In this document: positions 1 to 11,800 of the stretch, piece after piece
How positions within the stretch are numbered: the first letter of the stretch is position 1
Layout: every line of letters starts with the position of its first letter
Assembly (NCBI GenBank): GCA_000310025.1
Contig: FN649728.1
Location: forward strand, 3,949,897 to 4,013,896
Direction: 5' to 3'
Length of the DNA stretch: 64,000 nucleotides
Source of the DNA: Ectocarpus siliculosus
Taxonomy: Eukaryota > Sar > Phaeophyceae > Ectocarpales > Ectocarpaceae
The notes under the pieces: generated by a model
Database searches by the model: none
The model's input: the letters and a program-made list of their open reading frames with translations, nothing else
What the model was told of the DNA's origin: nothing
Translations under genes and position numbers: made by a program

Positions 1-370
1 TTTGGGGTAGGGCTGTTAAAAAGAGAGCCGGATCAAAAAACCCCCCCGGTTCATACCCCCCGCGGTTTTTTTGAAACCGTTGCCCCCCTTTTTAGATGAT
101 TAATTTTTTCCGGGGGGAACTTACTTTTTTTTTCCCGTCCATGCCGCGGCGGGGTGGGGCCCGGGGGGCCTTTTCCCTGGAATAAAACTTTTTTCCCTTT
201 TTGGGGGGGGAAACTTTTCCCTCGCGGGCTGGGGGGTTTTTCGAAAAGGGGAAAATCCCCTGGCCCGGGCCTTTTGGCCGGGGGTTCCCCGGGGGTTCTT
301 CCGGGCCCTTCCCCCCCCGAGGAAAAGGGGGGGGGGGGGGGGGGGGGTGACAGCAGTATCACTCACGGGC
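1..370. other. Low-quality homopolymer-rich sequence
   Basis: Nearly the whole stretch is short homopolymer runs of G, C, T and A, ending in a G run of about 18 bases just before 350. The same texture occurs beside the gap at 38950-39049. It looks like poorly called read-end sequence at a contig edge. Open frames here read only proline, glycine, lysine and phenylalanine strings and are not coding. Confidence 0.7.
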
Positions 371-2355
371 GGGGAAAACATAGAAGACATGGGTACCCGT
401 GAGCGTGCTTCGCGCTTTCGTATGCAACGAGTGGGGCGTGTTGTGCACCTGAGGCACGTCGGTTGTGCCCGCAAAAAATGCACGCTTTGGGGGGGGAATT
501 GTCCCCGGACTCGACCGCTTCCGCGTAAACTCGGGGTGCGGAGAACGAAAATAGAACACGACCCTACGGCGTTGTTCCGACCTTAGGAAAAAAGGCAAAG
601 GATAGGCAGGGTACAATGTACACAACTGCCGAGATGATGACGCGAGGTCCCGTGAAGGCGACCATGTCTACATCAACACACAGAGGGCGCTACGCCGCCG
701 CACAGACCTTGTTGAATTCTCCGTAGACGTTCGTAGCACGGACCGTGAGAATCCTCGGGGCAGGAAAAGTGGCAGCTGCTGCAACAGCATCAGCACCGGA
801 CGGGTGCCTCTGAAAGAGTGCGGTTGCCGGACAAAAAAGGACGTGTTCGCAGCACGGGGTAGGAAATCGCAGTCATGACATCAATCATCATTGCAGGAAG
901 GGCGGTAAGTGAGAGTCTATGGTCTACGGGTTTGAAACAACTTGGCAGTTCGACAGAAATATTTGGAACGTACGAACGGCCGTAAGACACAGCGAGTCGT
1001 CGAAGGCGACTGTAGTTGGACATTTTTTTTCAAAGACCGTTCTTGTCAGTGTTGATGTCATTTGCATGTGCTTGTGGGCCCTTGGCGAGCTCATTCGGTA
1101 AGAGCAATAACCCGTTGGTTGATGGGGACAACGGAAAGTACAGAGTACGGAGCGCGTTCGAGAACCAGGATTACTGGCTGGGGCGCGAGGAAAAGCACGA
1201 AGCGCGGGCGGAGGACACAGCAGTTAGAATGAAGCGCGCCACAGCTGTACACACAACAAGTAGTCGCGAAATGGAGCAAAAAGAATGTTCTGCTGATGTA
1301 CTGCTGTAAGCAGCAAACGATTAATGGGTACGGTTCAAAGAGAGGGGTCGGGGCAAGCCAGGATTTCTCCCTTGAATTTGGTTTTCTCTTATGATATTGC
1401 GGGTCAATAGCAAGCTCTTAAACCGTAGCCAGTGAGGGTAAGGCCGTTTTATTGCGGATGCCGCCTATACTGCCATATAACGGTGCTCATGATGGAGGAC
1501 ATGAAATGCATCGTGTCGAACAATCCATCAGCGCCTTGTGGTGCTTGCTCGGCACAGACTGGATATGAAACAACAAGAACAGCGAGCGATGAAAACGAAC
1601 CTGCATTGGTGCTTCGTGAAGTCTGATGGGGGCTTGGTGTGTGATCGGAGGCACTCAAGCAACGGCTGCCTGCTGCCCAGGATATGGTACGTACGGTTTG
1701 GGTGTTATGCAGCTTTCCTCCGTTGGGGATTCGATGTAAGAGATTACGATTTGAATATGGTAATTTCTTTCTTTGACTATATCGCCCAGAGGCGCGACAC
1801 GCCAGTTTTACTCTCTGAATCCCGTAATTTATTTGAAATCATCGCCCTTTAACCGTAGCCACCATTGTAAGAGAAGTACGGATATAAGATGTTGGTTTGG
1901 CTTGTCACGGCAAAAAAAGATATTCGAGAAAAATTGCCTTATTCCTGAGGAATTCTACAAAACAGATCTACACGCAACACACCCGCCACCACCGTGCTTG
2001 GATGTTGAGAAAAATATTGCGAGCTCGAGGATGTTGCTGAGAAATGCGGCAGCCCGTCGTCTCCTGTTACAGAACGGGTCCGGAGATAAGAAACGTCTAA
2101 ATCGGGTCGAGCCTCAATTTCTTTGTTTGGGCAGAAGGATCAGCCGAAGTCGGCCCAATTTCTTAAAACGGAATTCATATTTCTTCGGGCTGTTGCATCC
2201 TGCTGATTCTCTTGTTTCATATCTTCATATTTCTGGCGAAGAAAACAGCACACCAGTACACCAGCAGTGGCTGGTGGGTATAGCGCAGCCCGCGGGGGCG
2301 CCGGGGCGCGGGGGCCGCCGTGAAAAAATTCCCCCCCTCCCTAGCCCCCCCCCCC
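371..2355. other. Non-coding stretch, no gene recognised
   Basis: No frame shows a recognisable domain, plausible exon series or RNA gene. Short open frames on both strands have random composition. A frame open from 1773 to 2891 exists only because it runs through the tandem units of the dispersed repeat at 2356. Confidence 0.5.
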
Positions 2356-2990
2356 CGGTGTTCGCCATCGGGGTGGGGTTTTCGTCGCTTGGCAACGACG
2401 TTGTAAAACAAGCCGCCCCCCCCGGTGTTTGCCATCGGGGTTGGGTTTCGTCGCTTGGCAACGACGTTGTAAAACGAGCCGCCCCCTCGGTGTTTGCCAT
2501 CGAGATTGGGTTTTCGCCCCTTGGCAACGACGTTGTAAAACAAGCCAATTCACTTCGTGAACTCGGCAACCAGGTTACCGTTTTTTTTTTTTCCACTGGT
2601 TTTTGTTTTGGCGGTAACCATAATGGTGGTCGAGTAGATCATGTTGTGCGGGGTGGAGAACTCTCACTTCGCGCAAGGGGTATGATCGCACCACGTTGTG
2701 TTAAATTGGTCAAGCACCCTCGAGGCAGCTACACAGTGCTTATGACTGTCTCTGGAAGTGAAAAAAACAGAAATATATTAAGTCATACGCAAGGAAGTAA
2801 GCACAAGATGCCGAACACCCTTAGCAGGATGCAGCTCACCCTTCATGCGACTCGCCAAATACCTCACGGTGCTTCGCGCTTGGTGATGTGAGAGCCTGGT
2901 CCGGTGAGAACCCGGCGTGCTCCGTCCGGGGTTTGTAGGGATGCGAGGTCAATGGTTTAACGACGACGGCATGCACGACTATGAGTACCC
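2356..2990 (+). repeat. Dispersed repeat family, copy A (tandem head plus unique tail)
   Basis: The head is three tandem units of 65-67 bp starting near 2356, 2423 and 2488, each containing GGCAACGACGTTGTAAAAC. A unique tail of about 440 bp follows, from AATTCACTTCGTGAACTCGG to GACTATGAGTAC, ending in a C run. The same head (two units) and tail recur at 37967-38566 with few differences, and a short related end lies near 38810-38855. This is an interspersed repeat of unknown class. No coding capacity or clear terminal inverted repeat was found. Confidence 0.8.
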
Positions 2991-5230
2991 CCCCCCCCCC
3001 CCCTAGCCGCCCCCCGTACCAATAAGTATTACATGAAACCTTTTCTAAGATGGAAAGGAGATAGGAGAAATCAATGGGGTGGGCGGAGGAGCAGCACAGC
3101 AGTTTTCTCCACCGCTTGTTTTTTCTTGTTGATTTGGTCATTTTCATATATCAATATATGATTTGAAAGATTCAGCGAGCGTGCAGGAGAAGTTTCTCTC
3201 GGGCGCTGAGAGAGCTTCATTTCGGCGCTCTCGGCCGTTCACAGAGCCGCATTTCCATCTCTCAGGGATCTTTCGGGCGTTTCTTGATCGTTCCGCTCCC
3301 CCTCTATATGTACGAATATTTTTTTCTTCTCGCTCTGCGTCTGCCTCGCTCTGCATCTGCCTCGGTCGCTCGCGGTTGGTTCCGGTCGTCACTTTCCTCT
3401 GCTCCCCATCCACGACGCATCGCATTATGTGCAGTCTCCCCCTCCCCTTTCTCTATGCCCTCAAGCACCACCAGTTTGTCTCTAGGTGTTCCCACATCGG
3501 GTTATCGGCACGTTGCACTGCTTCGAAGATTTGCTCTCCTTGTTGTCATTTCTTCTCTGCTCCCCCTTCATGTAGTGTGTCTCTTCACTCTGCATCGCTC
3601 GCTAGTGGAACCTTTTGCCCTTTTCCTCTGCTCTCCATCGATCGATGCCCACATGACATTGCATTCCAGTCTCTCTCTTCCTCTTACACACCGGTACGTC
3701 TGTGTCTCGGCTCTCAATTGTCGTATGCATGTTCTTCATTTTTTTCCCATCTCTCATCTCATCCGGGATATTTAGAGCTTTCTGATATTTTCCCTTCGTT
3801 CATCGTTCCGCCTCGGTTCTCACATTCCAGTACTTTACTGACTGGTGGTTCTGTCTCGCCTGCTCGTGGAAACCGGACGAACCGGGTAGCGGACGCCTCA
3901 ATCGTTCTGGCGTGGTGCAAGGTTTAGTCCGCTCTCGGTGGGCCCGCTCCTTCATCTATGTACCATACAGCGGTAGACTATTGGCCAACATACTTCATTT
4001 TTCTTCATTTTTTCACATGACATGATGAGCGGCACATATTTTCTGACTCCTCGTGACCTCTCTCGCCCGTTAAGCGTCATAAACTACAAGCTGCTGGTGA
4101 CGCCAGCATAGCAGTAGCTCGAACGATTTGGTCGGTTTGTTGCTCAGTCATTTTCTCTCGCTGGGGCCGCTCATGTCATCGCAGTTGTGTGACTCACGAC
4201 GTACGTTTGGCAGCAGATCAAATATGTTTGGCCGAGCAATCAGCTCCGCGCTCCGCATGACATTTGAACTCTGTGTGCCGTGCTACAGCTTGCTGCTGCA
4301 ACGCATACGGATATCTACTCAGTCAAGATGATACACTGCAACGTATACGGATATCTACTCAGTCAAGATGATACACGATGAACCAAGCGAGTAGACACCG
4401 GGCACACTTCTGGCGGTGAGGTCGGTCGAGGTCTATTGAGCGGGGCGGCGAAAGCCGACAGCACTACCACGACACACTCTCCGTTCACCAATGCTACTTC
4501 ATTTTGATATTCATCAGATACTACAATGAATGCTGTATGGCATGAATCGAGTACGCCCTCTTTCTGCACCGATCCATATTTATTTATTCTCAGTTTGAAT
4601 ACTTTATTGGGTATCTTGGAATCGATCTATTGAGAGGGGCGGCGAAAGCCGCCAGACCCCTTGTACTTCTATATTTGAAGTATATTACATGCACGTACTA
4701 CATCAAACGAAGGGGAATTTACGTCCAAACCGTTGAAAACATTGTTTTGTCGCGGGGGGGCACTGGTAGACACAGCGCGTAGCAGACCCGCAAATAAAAG
4801 AAACCACGCAGAGCATCTCTTTTTCCGTGGATATACGCTGTAACTGTCGCAGATAGGACGGCGTTGAGTGAAAACAATGCATTGCAGTTGCCCCAGCATG
4901 ATGCCTACATGGTTTTGAATGCGCTCGTGGAGATCGGGCATCAATTTTGGAAGGATTATTGTTCTAAACGGCCCTTGAGAATTTGGCCACTACGATTTAA
5001 TAAGAAGTTATCTTCCATCTATCTTCCGAAATATATACTTCGAAGTATGAGAAAGCCGGAAGAGAACGAATTCGGCTTGTCACGTCTCTCTCACTTCGTA
5101 ATTCCGTGTATCGCAGAGCCGGCCCTGCCAGATCATCATCTCGACCGGGTAGTCTTTTCAGCAATGGTTCCTCCGCACAAAAAAAAATCAACTCTCGAAG
5201 ACGAAATAGGCCCATTTATAGGAAATAGGA
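2991..5230. other. Non-coding stretch with pyrimidine-rich strand and a small tandem duplication
   Basis: The plus strand from 3160 to 3900 is strongly pyrimidine-rich, which opens long but implausible frames. At 4298-4375 a 39-bp unit is duplicated in tandem with one mismatch. No gene was recognised. Confidence 0.5.
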
Positions 5231-5700
5231 GGCTGAGCCTTGACCCAAACGGGTCTCCCACACTTTCTACAGTTTTCCCAAACGACCCATGGGACTCCCA
5301 TGGGTCACCCATGGGCCACAAAGTGCCCATGGGCGGCCAATGAGAGTCCTTGAACCGAAGCAGTTTACTTCTAAATAACAGATTATCTGCTTTGGAACCG
5401 GCACTTGTATAACGACGGCTATAGCCCTAACGCTAACCCAAACCCTAACCCCAAGCCCACACGATACGTGCTAGGTTGGCGCTGGTGGCTAAGTTCTAGG
5501 TTGGTGTGAAGGTGGCTAAGTTCTAGGTCGGTGTGAAGGTGGCGAAGTTCTAGGTTGAAGTGCCCACGGTGGGCATTTCATGGGCGGCCCATGAAGAGCC
5601 CATGAAGAGCCCATGGGTGACCCACGGGTGTCCCATGGGCGGTTTACCCAAACTGTCAGTAGTGTGGGAGATTGACCCAGACTGGGCCCAAACGATCTGG
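5231..5700. repeat. Foldback element with CCCATGGG-rich arms and telomere-like centre
   Basis: The left arm (about 5231-5340) and right arm (about 5545-5700) are imperfect inverted copies. Both carry several CCCATGGG/GCCCATGG modules, and TCTCCCACACT appears in the left arm and, inverted, near 5660. Between them lie a degenerate CCCTAA-type tract (5425-5455) and three imperfect tandem units of about 30-33 bp built on GCTAAGTTCTAGGTTGG (5470-5560). It would fold into a long hairpin. It could be a foldback or MITE-type transposon. Confidence 0.6.
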
Positions 5701-5727
5701 TTGATTCCCTTCTCGGAGACCTGTCTA

Positions 5728-6144
5728 TCATGCCTCACGAACGAACGCAAACGCCCGGCTTGTTTTACATACCTCTCCCAAAGTTGTCTTCAACGCTCCG
5801 ACAGCGTCTCGAGAGCCCCAACCCCTTAACACCGCCGAGAGCGCAGCTGCACCGAACAAGAAGATCGCTACTCCCGCGACAGCTCTTTGCAATCTTGGCC
5901 GTTCGCCAGCTCTCAGGGGCTGCTGGTTCGGGCGGGCCTCCAGTTGAGCGTATTCGTTGTCCGCAGATCTCCATTGATGAGAAGCATGTGCAGCAACTGT
6001 TGGTGACGCTGTCGTGCCGTATCCTCTCATGCAGTGCGACTGATTGCTGCTGTTGTTGGTGCTGCTGAGCTGCACAGGCTTGAAGTTGTCGCCCAAGAAT
6101 AGTCCGCAAGAGCGTTGTCCGCCCATTTGTGGCGTTGCTTCCAC
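5728..6144 (-). CDS. Possible small membrane-anchored protein or first exon, unrecognised
   Basis: A 138-residue open frame. A methionine at residue 39 starts a stretch with one hydrophobic segment (AVAGVAIFLFGAAALSAVL), preceded by a basic, polar N-terminus. That layout fits a signal-anchor, but no domain is recognised and no splice partner was found. It may be a chance frame. Nothing else coding was seen between 5700 and 7150. Confidence 0.2.
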   Translation of the reverse strand: MEATPQMGGQRSCGLFLGDNFKPVQLSSTNNSSNQSHCMRGYGTTASPTVAAHASHQWRSADNEYAQLEARPNQQPLRAGERPRLQRAVAGVAIFLFGAAALSAVLRGWGSRDAVGALKTTLGEVCKTSRAFAFVREA

Positions 6145-6850
6145 GCTAGCTATTGAAGTACTTCGTATACCAGCAACAGGTTCTCACGGTGACCGCTGTC
6201 AACACTGTTGCAAAGCTGGTGTTGAAAAATCCTGTTTGCGATGTCGTGCTTTTTTGGGAGAAGAATGATGCGTAGGTGTGGTGGTGGGCAGTTGGTTGGT
6301 GAAAATGACGTCATCATGTCATGAGAAAGAGCAGAGCTAATGTGCTCTGTTTGGCGGGAAGAATGATGCGCGGCGTGGCAGGCGGAGGGCAAGAGAGCGA
6401 TTCACATAATCTACACCTGTGCAGATAGATCGAATAGCCATGGTTGGAGCGCAGAGGGCAGAGGCACGTTGACTGCTGCTGCTGTGGTCGACAACGCACA
6501 CATCACGCATGCAAGAAAATAACGGAACACAAAGACGCCACCAAAAAACAATATTATGCGGCGCTCACATGTGCCGATTTGAGCGGGCTCCTTTTCTCAA
6601 TCCCTCTCCCCCCCCCCCCTCTCTCTCTCTCGTGCCGCACCTGCTGCACGCGGGGGACAGGCAGCGCGACTGGACGAACGACTCGCTCGCACGGTTTGTT
6701 GATTTGAGCAGTAACCACCTCACGAAACCGTGAAACCGTGACTTTTCCGGTGGTGTCTGGTGTCGTTGTCTGTGTTCTGTTGTTCTGGCTGGTTTGGTTC
6801 TTCTCATGCGAACCTGCGGTGAGACTATTCTTTTTTTCTTTTGTATCTTA

Positions 6851-6851
<1 letters not shown>

Positions 6852-6900
<49 letters not shown>
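6852..6900 (+). repeat. (TTG)n microsatellite
   Basis: A perfect trinucleotide run of about 16 units. A similar run lies at about 53437-53475. Confidence 0.95.
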
Positions 6901-7150
6901 CTTCACATTAAAAACCGTTCCGATCTCTCTCTACCCAGTACCTTCGTATGTCCGTACTGATCCAACACTCGACGCGGTCGATTCCCGTGGTCACAGGTTA
7001 ACTTACCCTAAAAAGGTACACTCAAATAAACTGGCCCCGAGGGGTCCGCAAGTCAATAGAAATCAACGACAGATATCAACAATGATAGAGATGGTTTCGT
7101 GGTGTCATATTAAGAAAAAAAAAAAAAAAAAGAGTCTGAGACAGATTGGC

Positions 7151-7410
7151 ATTCGATCAAGTCCCAAACGAAAACTCTTTTCTCTCGCTGCTGCTTTGCT
7201 GCACTGCCTTTGCGGGCGATGCAACGTTTTTCCCTTCGAGGTCCTCGGCTTCCCAAGGATCCCAAAAGCTTCTGCCAACCTCTCTCTCTTCTCTGTACCC
7301 TGTACATAGCTATACCCCCGTATACCCTTTTTTGTCTCTCGCCGCTCTTTCACGAAATTTCCGGTACGCTTCCACAAACCACGGATTCACGGTTATACCG
7401 AATCCTTCGT
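7151..7410 (-). repeat. 260-bp direct terminal repeat, 3' copy of the YR retroelement
   Basis: Runs from ATTCGATCAAGTCCCAAACG to ATACCGAATCCTTCGT. I saw no difference from 13940-14199. It lies next to an A18 run at about 7118-7135. The 226 bp from 7411 to 7636 between this repeat and the recombinase stop show no second copy of the outer flank. Confidence 0.95.
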
Positions 7411-7636
7411 TTTGTGATTTGCTCAAGAAATTTGGATTATTAGAAAAAGCGACAAGAAATCAGAAACGCCGAAACCAAGAAATATCAAAACCAAAATCCA
7501 ACCTATGAACCGAACCATTGACTTCCTCTCGGACTCACTAGGTATCACTTATCGGGCCAACCCGACGTCTATGCCCAGGTCATATCCCACTGCGCGGCCC
7601 GATATTCGGCGCTCTTGTCCACGCTGTTTCTCCCCT

Positions 7637-8661
7637 TCAACTAGACGCTAGTGCGCGCGATACATAATTAGCGCCTTCCCCTCCTGCCCTAACGTACGTC
7701 ATAAAGGCTCCTGACTTCCACCTTCCCGCCCTCTGAATCTGAATAACCGATGCGCCCTGCTTTGCTAGTTGCGTCGCACCACCTATCCTCCCTGAGTGTA
7801 GCGCGAAGTGCGTTGGGTTTTCTCCTACTCTTCTCGCCATGTCTCTCAACGCTGTTGTTGCTTCCGACCTCGACACTACTGCCCACCGTCCCTGCTTGAC
7901 CGACTGCATGAGCGGCGCGGTACTTCCTAACTCTGGGTGCACGTCAAGCAGATTCAGCAAAATCTCGAGCGCCCCCATCTTCTCAGCCATCTGTCCCACT
8001 TCCTCGTCCCGCGTTACTCTCTCTCTCTCGTCACTACCGCGCCTCGCCTCTTTTGGTCCGCTTTTGATGCGCGAAAAGTCACTTCTACTCTGTCTGCCCG
8101 CCTTCTTTCGTCCCACGCTAGCCGACACGATCCTTCGAAGAATACGAGGTTCCCCCTCGTAAGACAAAAATCGGCGTGTACTAATCCGTTGTGGTAGGCC
8201 CACAGCTCAGACGCTCGGCACAGCAAGAAATACGAGAGAGCGATCCCCATCCACGTCACTAGTCTGAAAACATCCGTCAGCGCTCTTTCTCTCCCTGCTA
8301 TAATCATCGGCACGGTGAGCGGTTGCCTTACCAACTGTTTCGTCTCTGCCCTCGCATGCAGTCTGTCTATTGCGTTCCCAACAGCTGCCACTCTGAAGTG
8401 CGACGTGGGCAGCTCCCAGCCTGCGTACAGTTTATGGAAGTACTTGATAGCCGCGAGGTACCCCTTCACCGTTTGGCTCTGGTTCTTATACACTAAGCAC
8501 CTCGATGCCATAAACACAGTCAGCTCTCTCACTGCGCTATCCACGCCGTCCTCCTCGTACAACCATGGACTCAGATTCGCTTTAGCTCTTTCATCTGTCC
8601 ACGTGTCCCACTTGCTGTGGTATCCTTTCAGCGTGCTCGCGTTCAGGGAGCCGTGCTCCAT
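7637..8661 (-). pseudogene. Tyrosine recombinase of the YR retroelement, frameshifted
   Basis: Two overlapping frames make one protein. The first (from 8661) has an N-terminal core-binding region and the first catalytic Arg in LLCRASELW. The second (to 7637) has H-x-x-R in HSGRIGGATQ, then Trp in AGRWKSGAF and the nucleophile Tyr in MTYVR. The frame changes inside a (CT) run at 8017-8029, where the first frame hits a stop at once and the second runs through as RERVTRDEE. One short indel in this run breaks the gene. It could be a real inactivating slip or a sequencing error. The start 140 bp downstream of the RT stop fits a separate third ORF. Confidence 0.85.
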
Positions 8662-8802
8662 TATCCTGAGGAGCCTTTCGCCTTCATCGCTCGTTCCCTT
8701 CGTCCCGTGTTCGCTTCCTGTACTTGAACACAGTTAGGGTCATTACACCTTCTTTAGTTCTTTTGCCCATCATTCTCATCTTACTCTTATTACTTCTTTT
8801 CT

Positions 8803-11800
8803 TTACACGCTTACCATGCGGCTCCATACGAGGCCATCCATTCTTTGGTTCTGGAGTTTCTCTTGCAGTATCATTTCAATCAGCTCTCTTCCGGTGTCTC
8901 CGATGTCTTGCATTCGCCAGTTATTATCATGCGTGAGTCTTTCCACATTGACTTCTACGTCCTCTGACTTCCATCTAGATATCCCGTCCGCGAGGGTATT
9001 CTCGCGTCCCGGGATGTGTTTTGCCACATGACACCATCCGTTTTCAATCTCCATGCGACCAAGCAGTCTCATGAGCAGTCCCGCTCGCCTGTCTCTCGAG
9101 CCCCCACATCTGTTCACCCACGACACCGCCGACATATTGTCTCCCCTCATCATGATAGCTTGTCCGTGTTGCGTCGGCTTTTCTCCCACGACCATTTGGA
9201 CCACCCAACATGTAATTATCATTCCGAGCAGTTCTAGCGTGTTGATCGTGATCGCGCTGGTTTCTTTGGCTTCCGCTTTCCTTTTCAGCTCCGCGGTAAA
9301 CGCGGGTTTAAATCGATACCTCCAGAATACCTTTAGTTCGGGACAGTGTCCGCCGACTGCGTCGAAGCTAGCATCAGACAGGTAGTGACGGAAAGGCGTG
9401 CGTTGGACGTGGTTAAAGAAAAACGCGCTAAGTGACTCTCCTTTCTCCGCCAGTTTAACTTTCAGCGCCCATCTCCAGAAGTCTAGGTCTCCATGGAACT
9501 CCCAACCGAGACGTACCTGCCTCTTCTCTCTCGACCGTCTGTTAGCCTTGTCGTGTAGGCCAGTGAGGCGTAAGAGGTGCCACACGAAATATTTCCCCGC
9601 CCTCACGACATATGTCATGTTCCAGAGTTTTCCAGCCATACTCAGGACTTCTTGCACACTAGCGAATTCTCTGGTCTGTGGCCAATCGTTCTCTAGCGCG
9701 GTCCTTATCGCATCGATCCTCTCATGTGTTGTTGCGATCGTCATTTTATGGGTGTCTATCGTGTGTCCAAGAAAGTCCACTTTCGTGTTCCAGTCTGTGC
9801 TTTTCTTCGGGGCGAGAATGGGCGTTTGGCCCGCCTCTGCTGGCCCGAAGAGTCTCACACAGTCAGACGCTAATGACGCGGAGGCTACCAGCGCTGAAGC
9901 GTCGTCTGGCGCATGTTGTACTTTCAGTAAAGCGAAATCGTCTACGTACACCCCGCACGAGAAATCGTCGTGGGGTCCGCCTCCGTCATGCGGTTTCACA
10001 TTGGCGTCTCGGGGCACTCGGGCGGGTGGTCCGTCTTCCCACGGCTCGACTATTTTTACATGTGACATCATTTCGATCCCTTCGTCTACTAGTTGTACGT
10101 TGTGTACGTTGGTGTTGCGGTGTGAGTGTTTAGCAGCGGACGCCATGACTCCCCAAAAACCGGGCGAACCTGCCCATCCAAACGTCAGTCTAAAGTCGGC
10201 GACTAGTACGTCTCCTATCACATAGCAGAATTTTTGTGCATCGTCTGGCGCAACTCTCACGTTTCGGTAAGCGTTGTTCACGTCCGCTGTGGACACTAGT
10301 ATCCTCTTGTCAGGCCATTTGACTCTCAATCGCGTTATTTCAGCAAGGAAAGCAGGTAGAGTCTCTCCGCACAAACAGTCGGGTACTTCTTCTGTTACCG
10401 TATCCACGTTGACTCCTCCCTTCTGTCCGCGCATTAGTTTGGGGTCAAAAGAAAAATCGTTGATGATTCTGATTTTTTTTCCTACCACGGCTCCTAGCGG
10501 CGATACGCGAACGCCCTTCATGCGAGCCGCGTCCGCTACGTCGAATACGAGGCATCTGTTCTGTTCGACGTCGTCTATCAGCTTCTTCCACACCAGTTCC
10601 GTGTGGGCGTCTATCGTACTGTGATTTCCGTATCGAAGAGCGCTCTCGAGGTTAGGCGGGCTGTCGTGCGTTTTTGCTGGCACACCGTTGTCTACGATGT
10701 CTATGAGATTCGCTAAGTCTGGGAAGTGTTTTTTGGTTCCGAAGTGTTGTTCGAGGTCGCTCAGGTTTAGCGGCGGTGACACCAAGGTGCCGCCGATTTC
10801 CCTCGCGACGTCTCCCAACTTTCCGTCGTTCGTTTTTAGAAGCATGCTACCAGTCTTAGCAAGTTCGTGAATGATTTCCTGTTTTTCGTCAAGTCGTGTA
10901 CCACGTGCTAGGCATTCCTTTTGTTCTCTCCACATTTCAGCCAGTAGCTTCCCATAAGGAGGTGGCAAGGCTGCCGACCCGTCACTAGCCGAGTCCCTCT
11001 TGCCGTAGGGGTCTTTGTCTCCAATACACGTATTGGGTCTAGCACTCTTGCGATCTTCTCCCTGGTGCGAGGGGTCTTTTTCTCCCCGGTAAGAGGGGTC
11101 TTCTCTAGTGTTTCCACTAGGTCTTTCTCTGTCTTTGTCTCCAATACACGTATTGGGTCTAGCACTCTTGTGATCTTCTCCCTGGTGCGAGCGGTCTTTT
11201 TCTCCCCGGTAACGGGGGTCTTCTCTAGTGTTACCACTAGGTCTTTCTCTGTCTTTGTCTCCAATACACGTATTGGGTCTAGCACTCTTGTGGTCTTCTC
11301 CCTGGTGCGAGGGGTCTTTTTCTCCCCGGTAACGGGGGTCTTCTCTAGTGTTTCCACTAGGTCTTTCTCTGTCTTTGTCTCCAATACACGTATTGGGTCT
11401 AGCACTCTTGCGATCTTCTCCCTGGTGCGAGGGGTCTTTTTCTCCCCGGTAACGGGGGTCTTCTCTAGTGTTCCCACTAGGTCTTTCTCTGTCTTTGTCT
11501 CCAATACACGTATTGGGTCTAGCACTCTTGCGATCTTCTCCCTGGTGCGAGGGGTCTTTTTCTCCCCGGTAACGGGGGTCTTCTCTAGTGTTTCCACTAG
11601 GTCTTTCTCTGTCTTTGTCTCCAATACACGTATTGGGTCTAGCACTCTTGCGATCTTCTCCCTGGTGCGAGGGGTCTTTTTCTCCCCGGTAACGGGGGTC
11701 TTTTCCAGCGTTCACGCCGGGTCTATTGTTTTCTCCCGTGTTACGGGGATCTTTTTCTCTCACTTGTTCAAGTCTAGCGCACGGTTGTTCTACTCCTTGG

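Noticed and set aside
2456-2476. 17-base match to the lacZ-alpha/M13 primer region (ACGACGTTGTAAAACGA), suggesting vector contamination
   Set aside because: The match stops after 17 bases, the surrounding units are diverged tandem copies, and the same repeat with a long host tail recurs at 37967-38566. A vector would match for longer.
1773-2891. 372-residue open frame
   Set aside because: It crosses the non-coding tandem units of a dispersed repeat and has no recognisable domain.
3163-3927. 254-residue open frame on the plus strand
   Set aside because: It exists because the strand is pyrimidine-rich; the product is serine, leucine, phenylalanine and proline without any domain.
7411-7636. 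B1 repeat of a PAT/Ngaro split direct repeat
   Set aside because: By eye it shows no match to the flank left of 7151, so a split-repeat structure is not supported here.
9398-10225. Plus-strand frames of 100-275 residues across 9000-12000 and 13300-13900
   Set aside because: They are antisense shadows of the intact RT and glutamine-rich Gag frames.
11010-11720. CRISPR-like regular repeats
   Set aside because: The 120-bp units are contiguous without unique spacers and lie in a coding frame of a eukaryotic retroelement.
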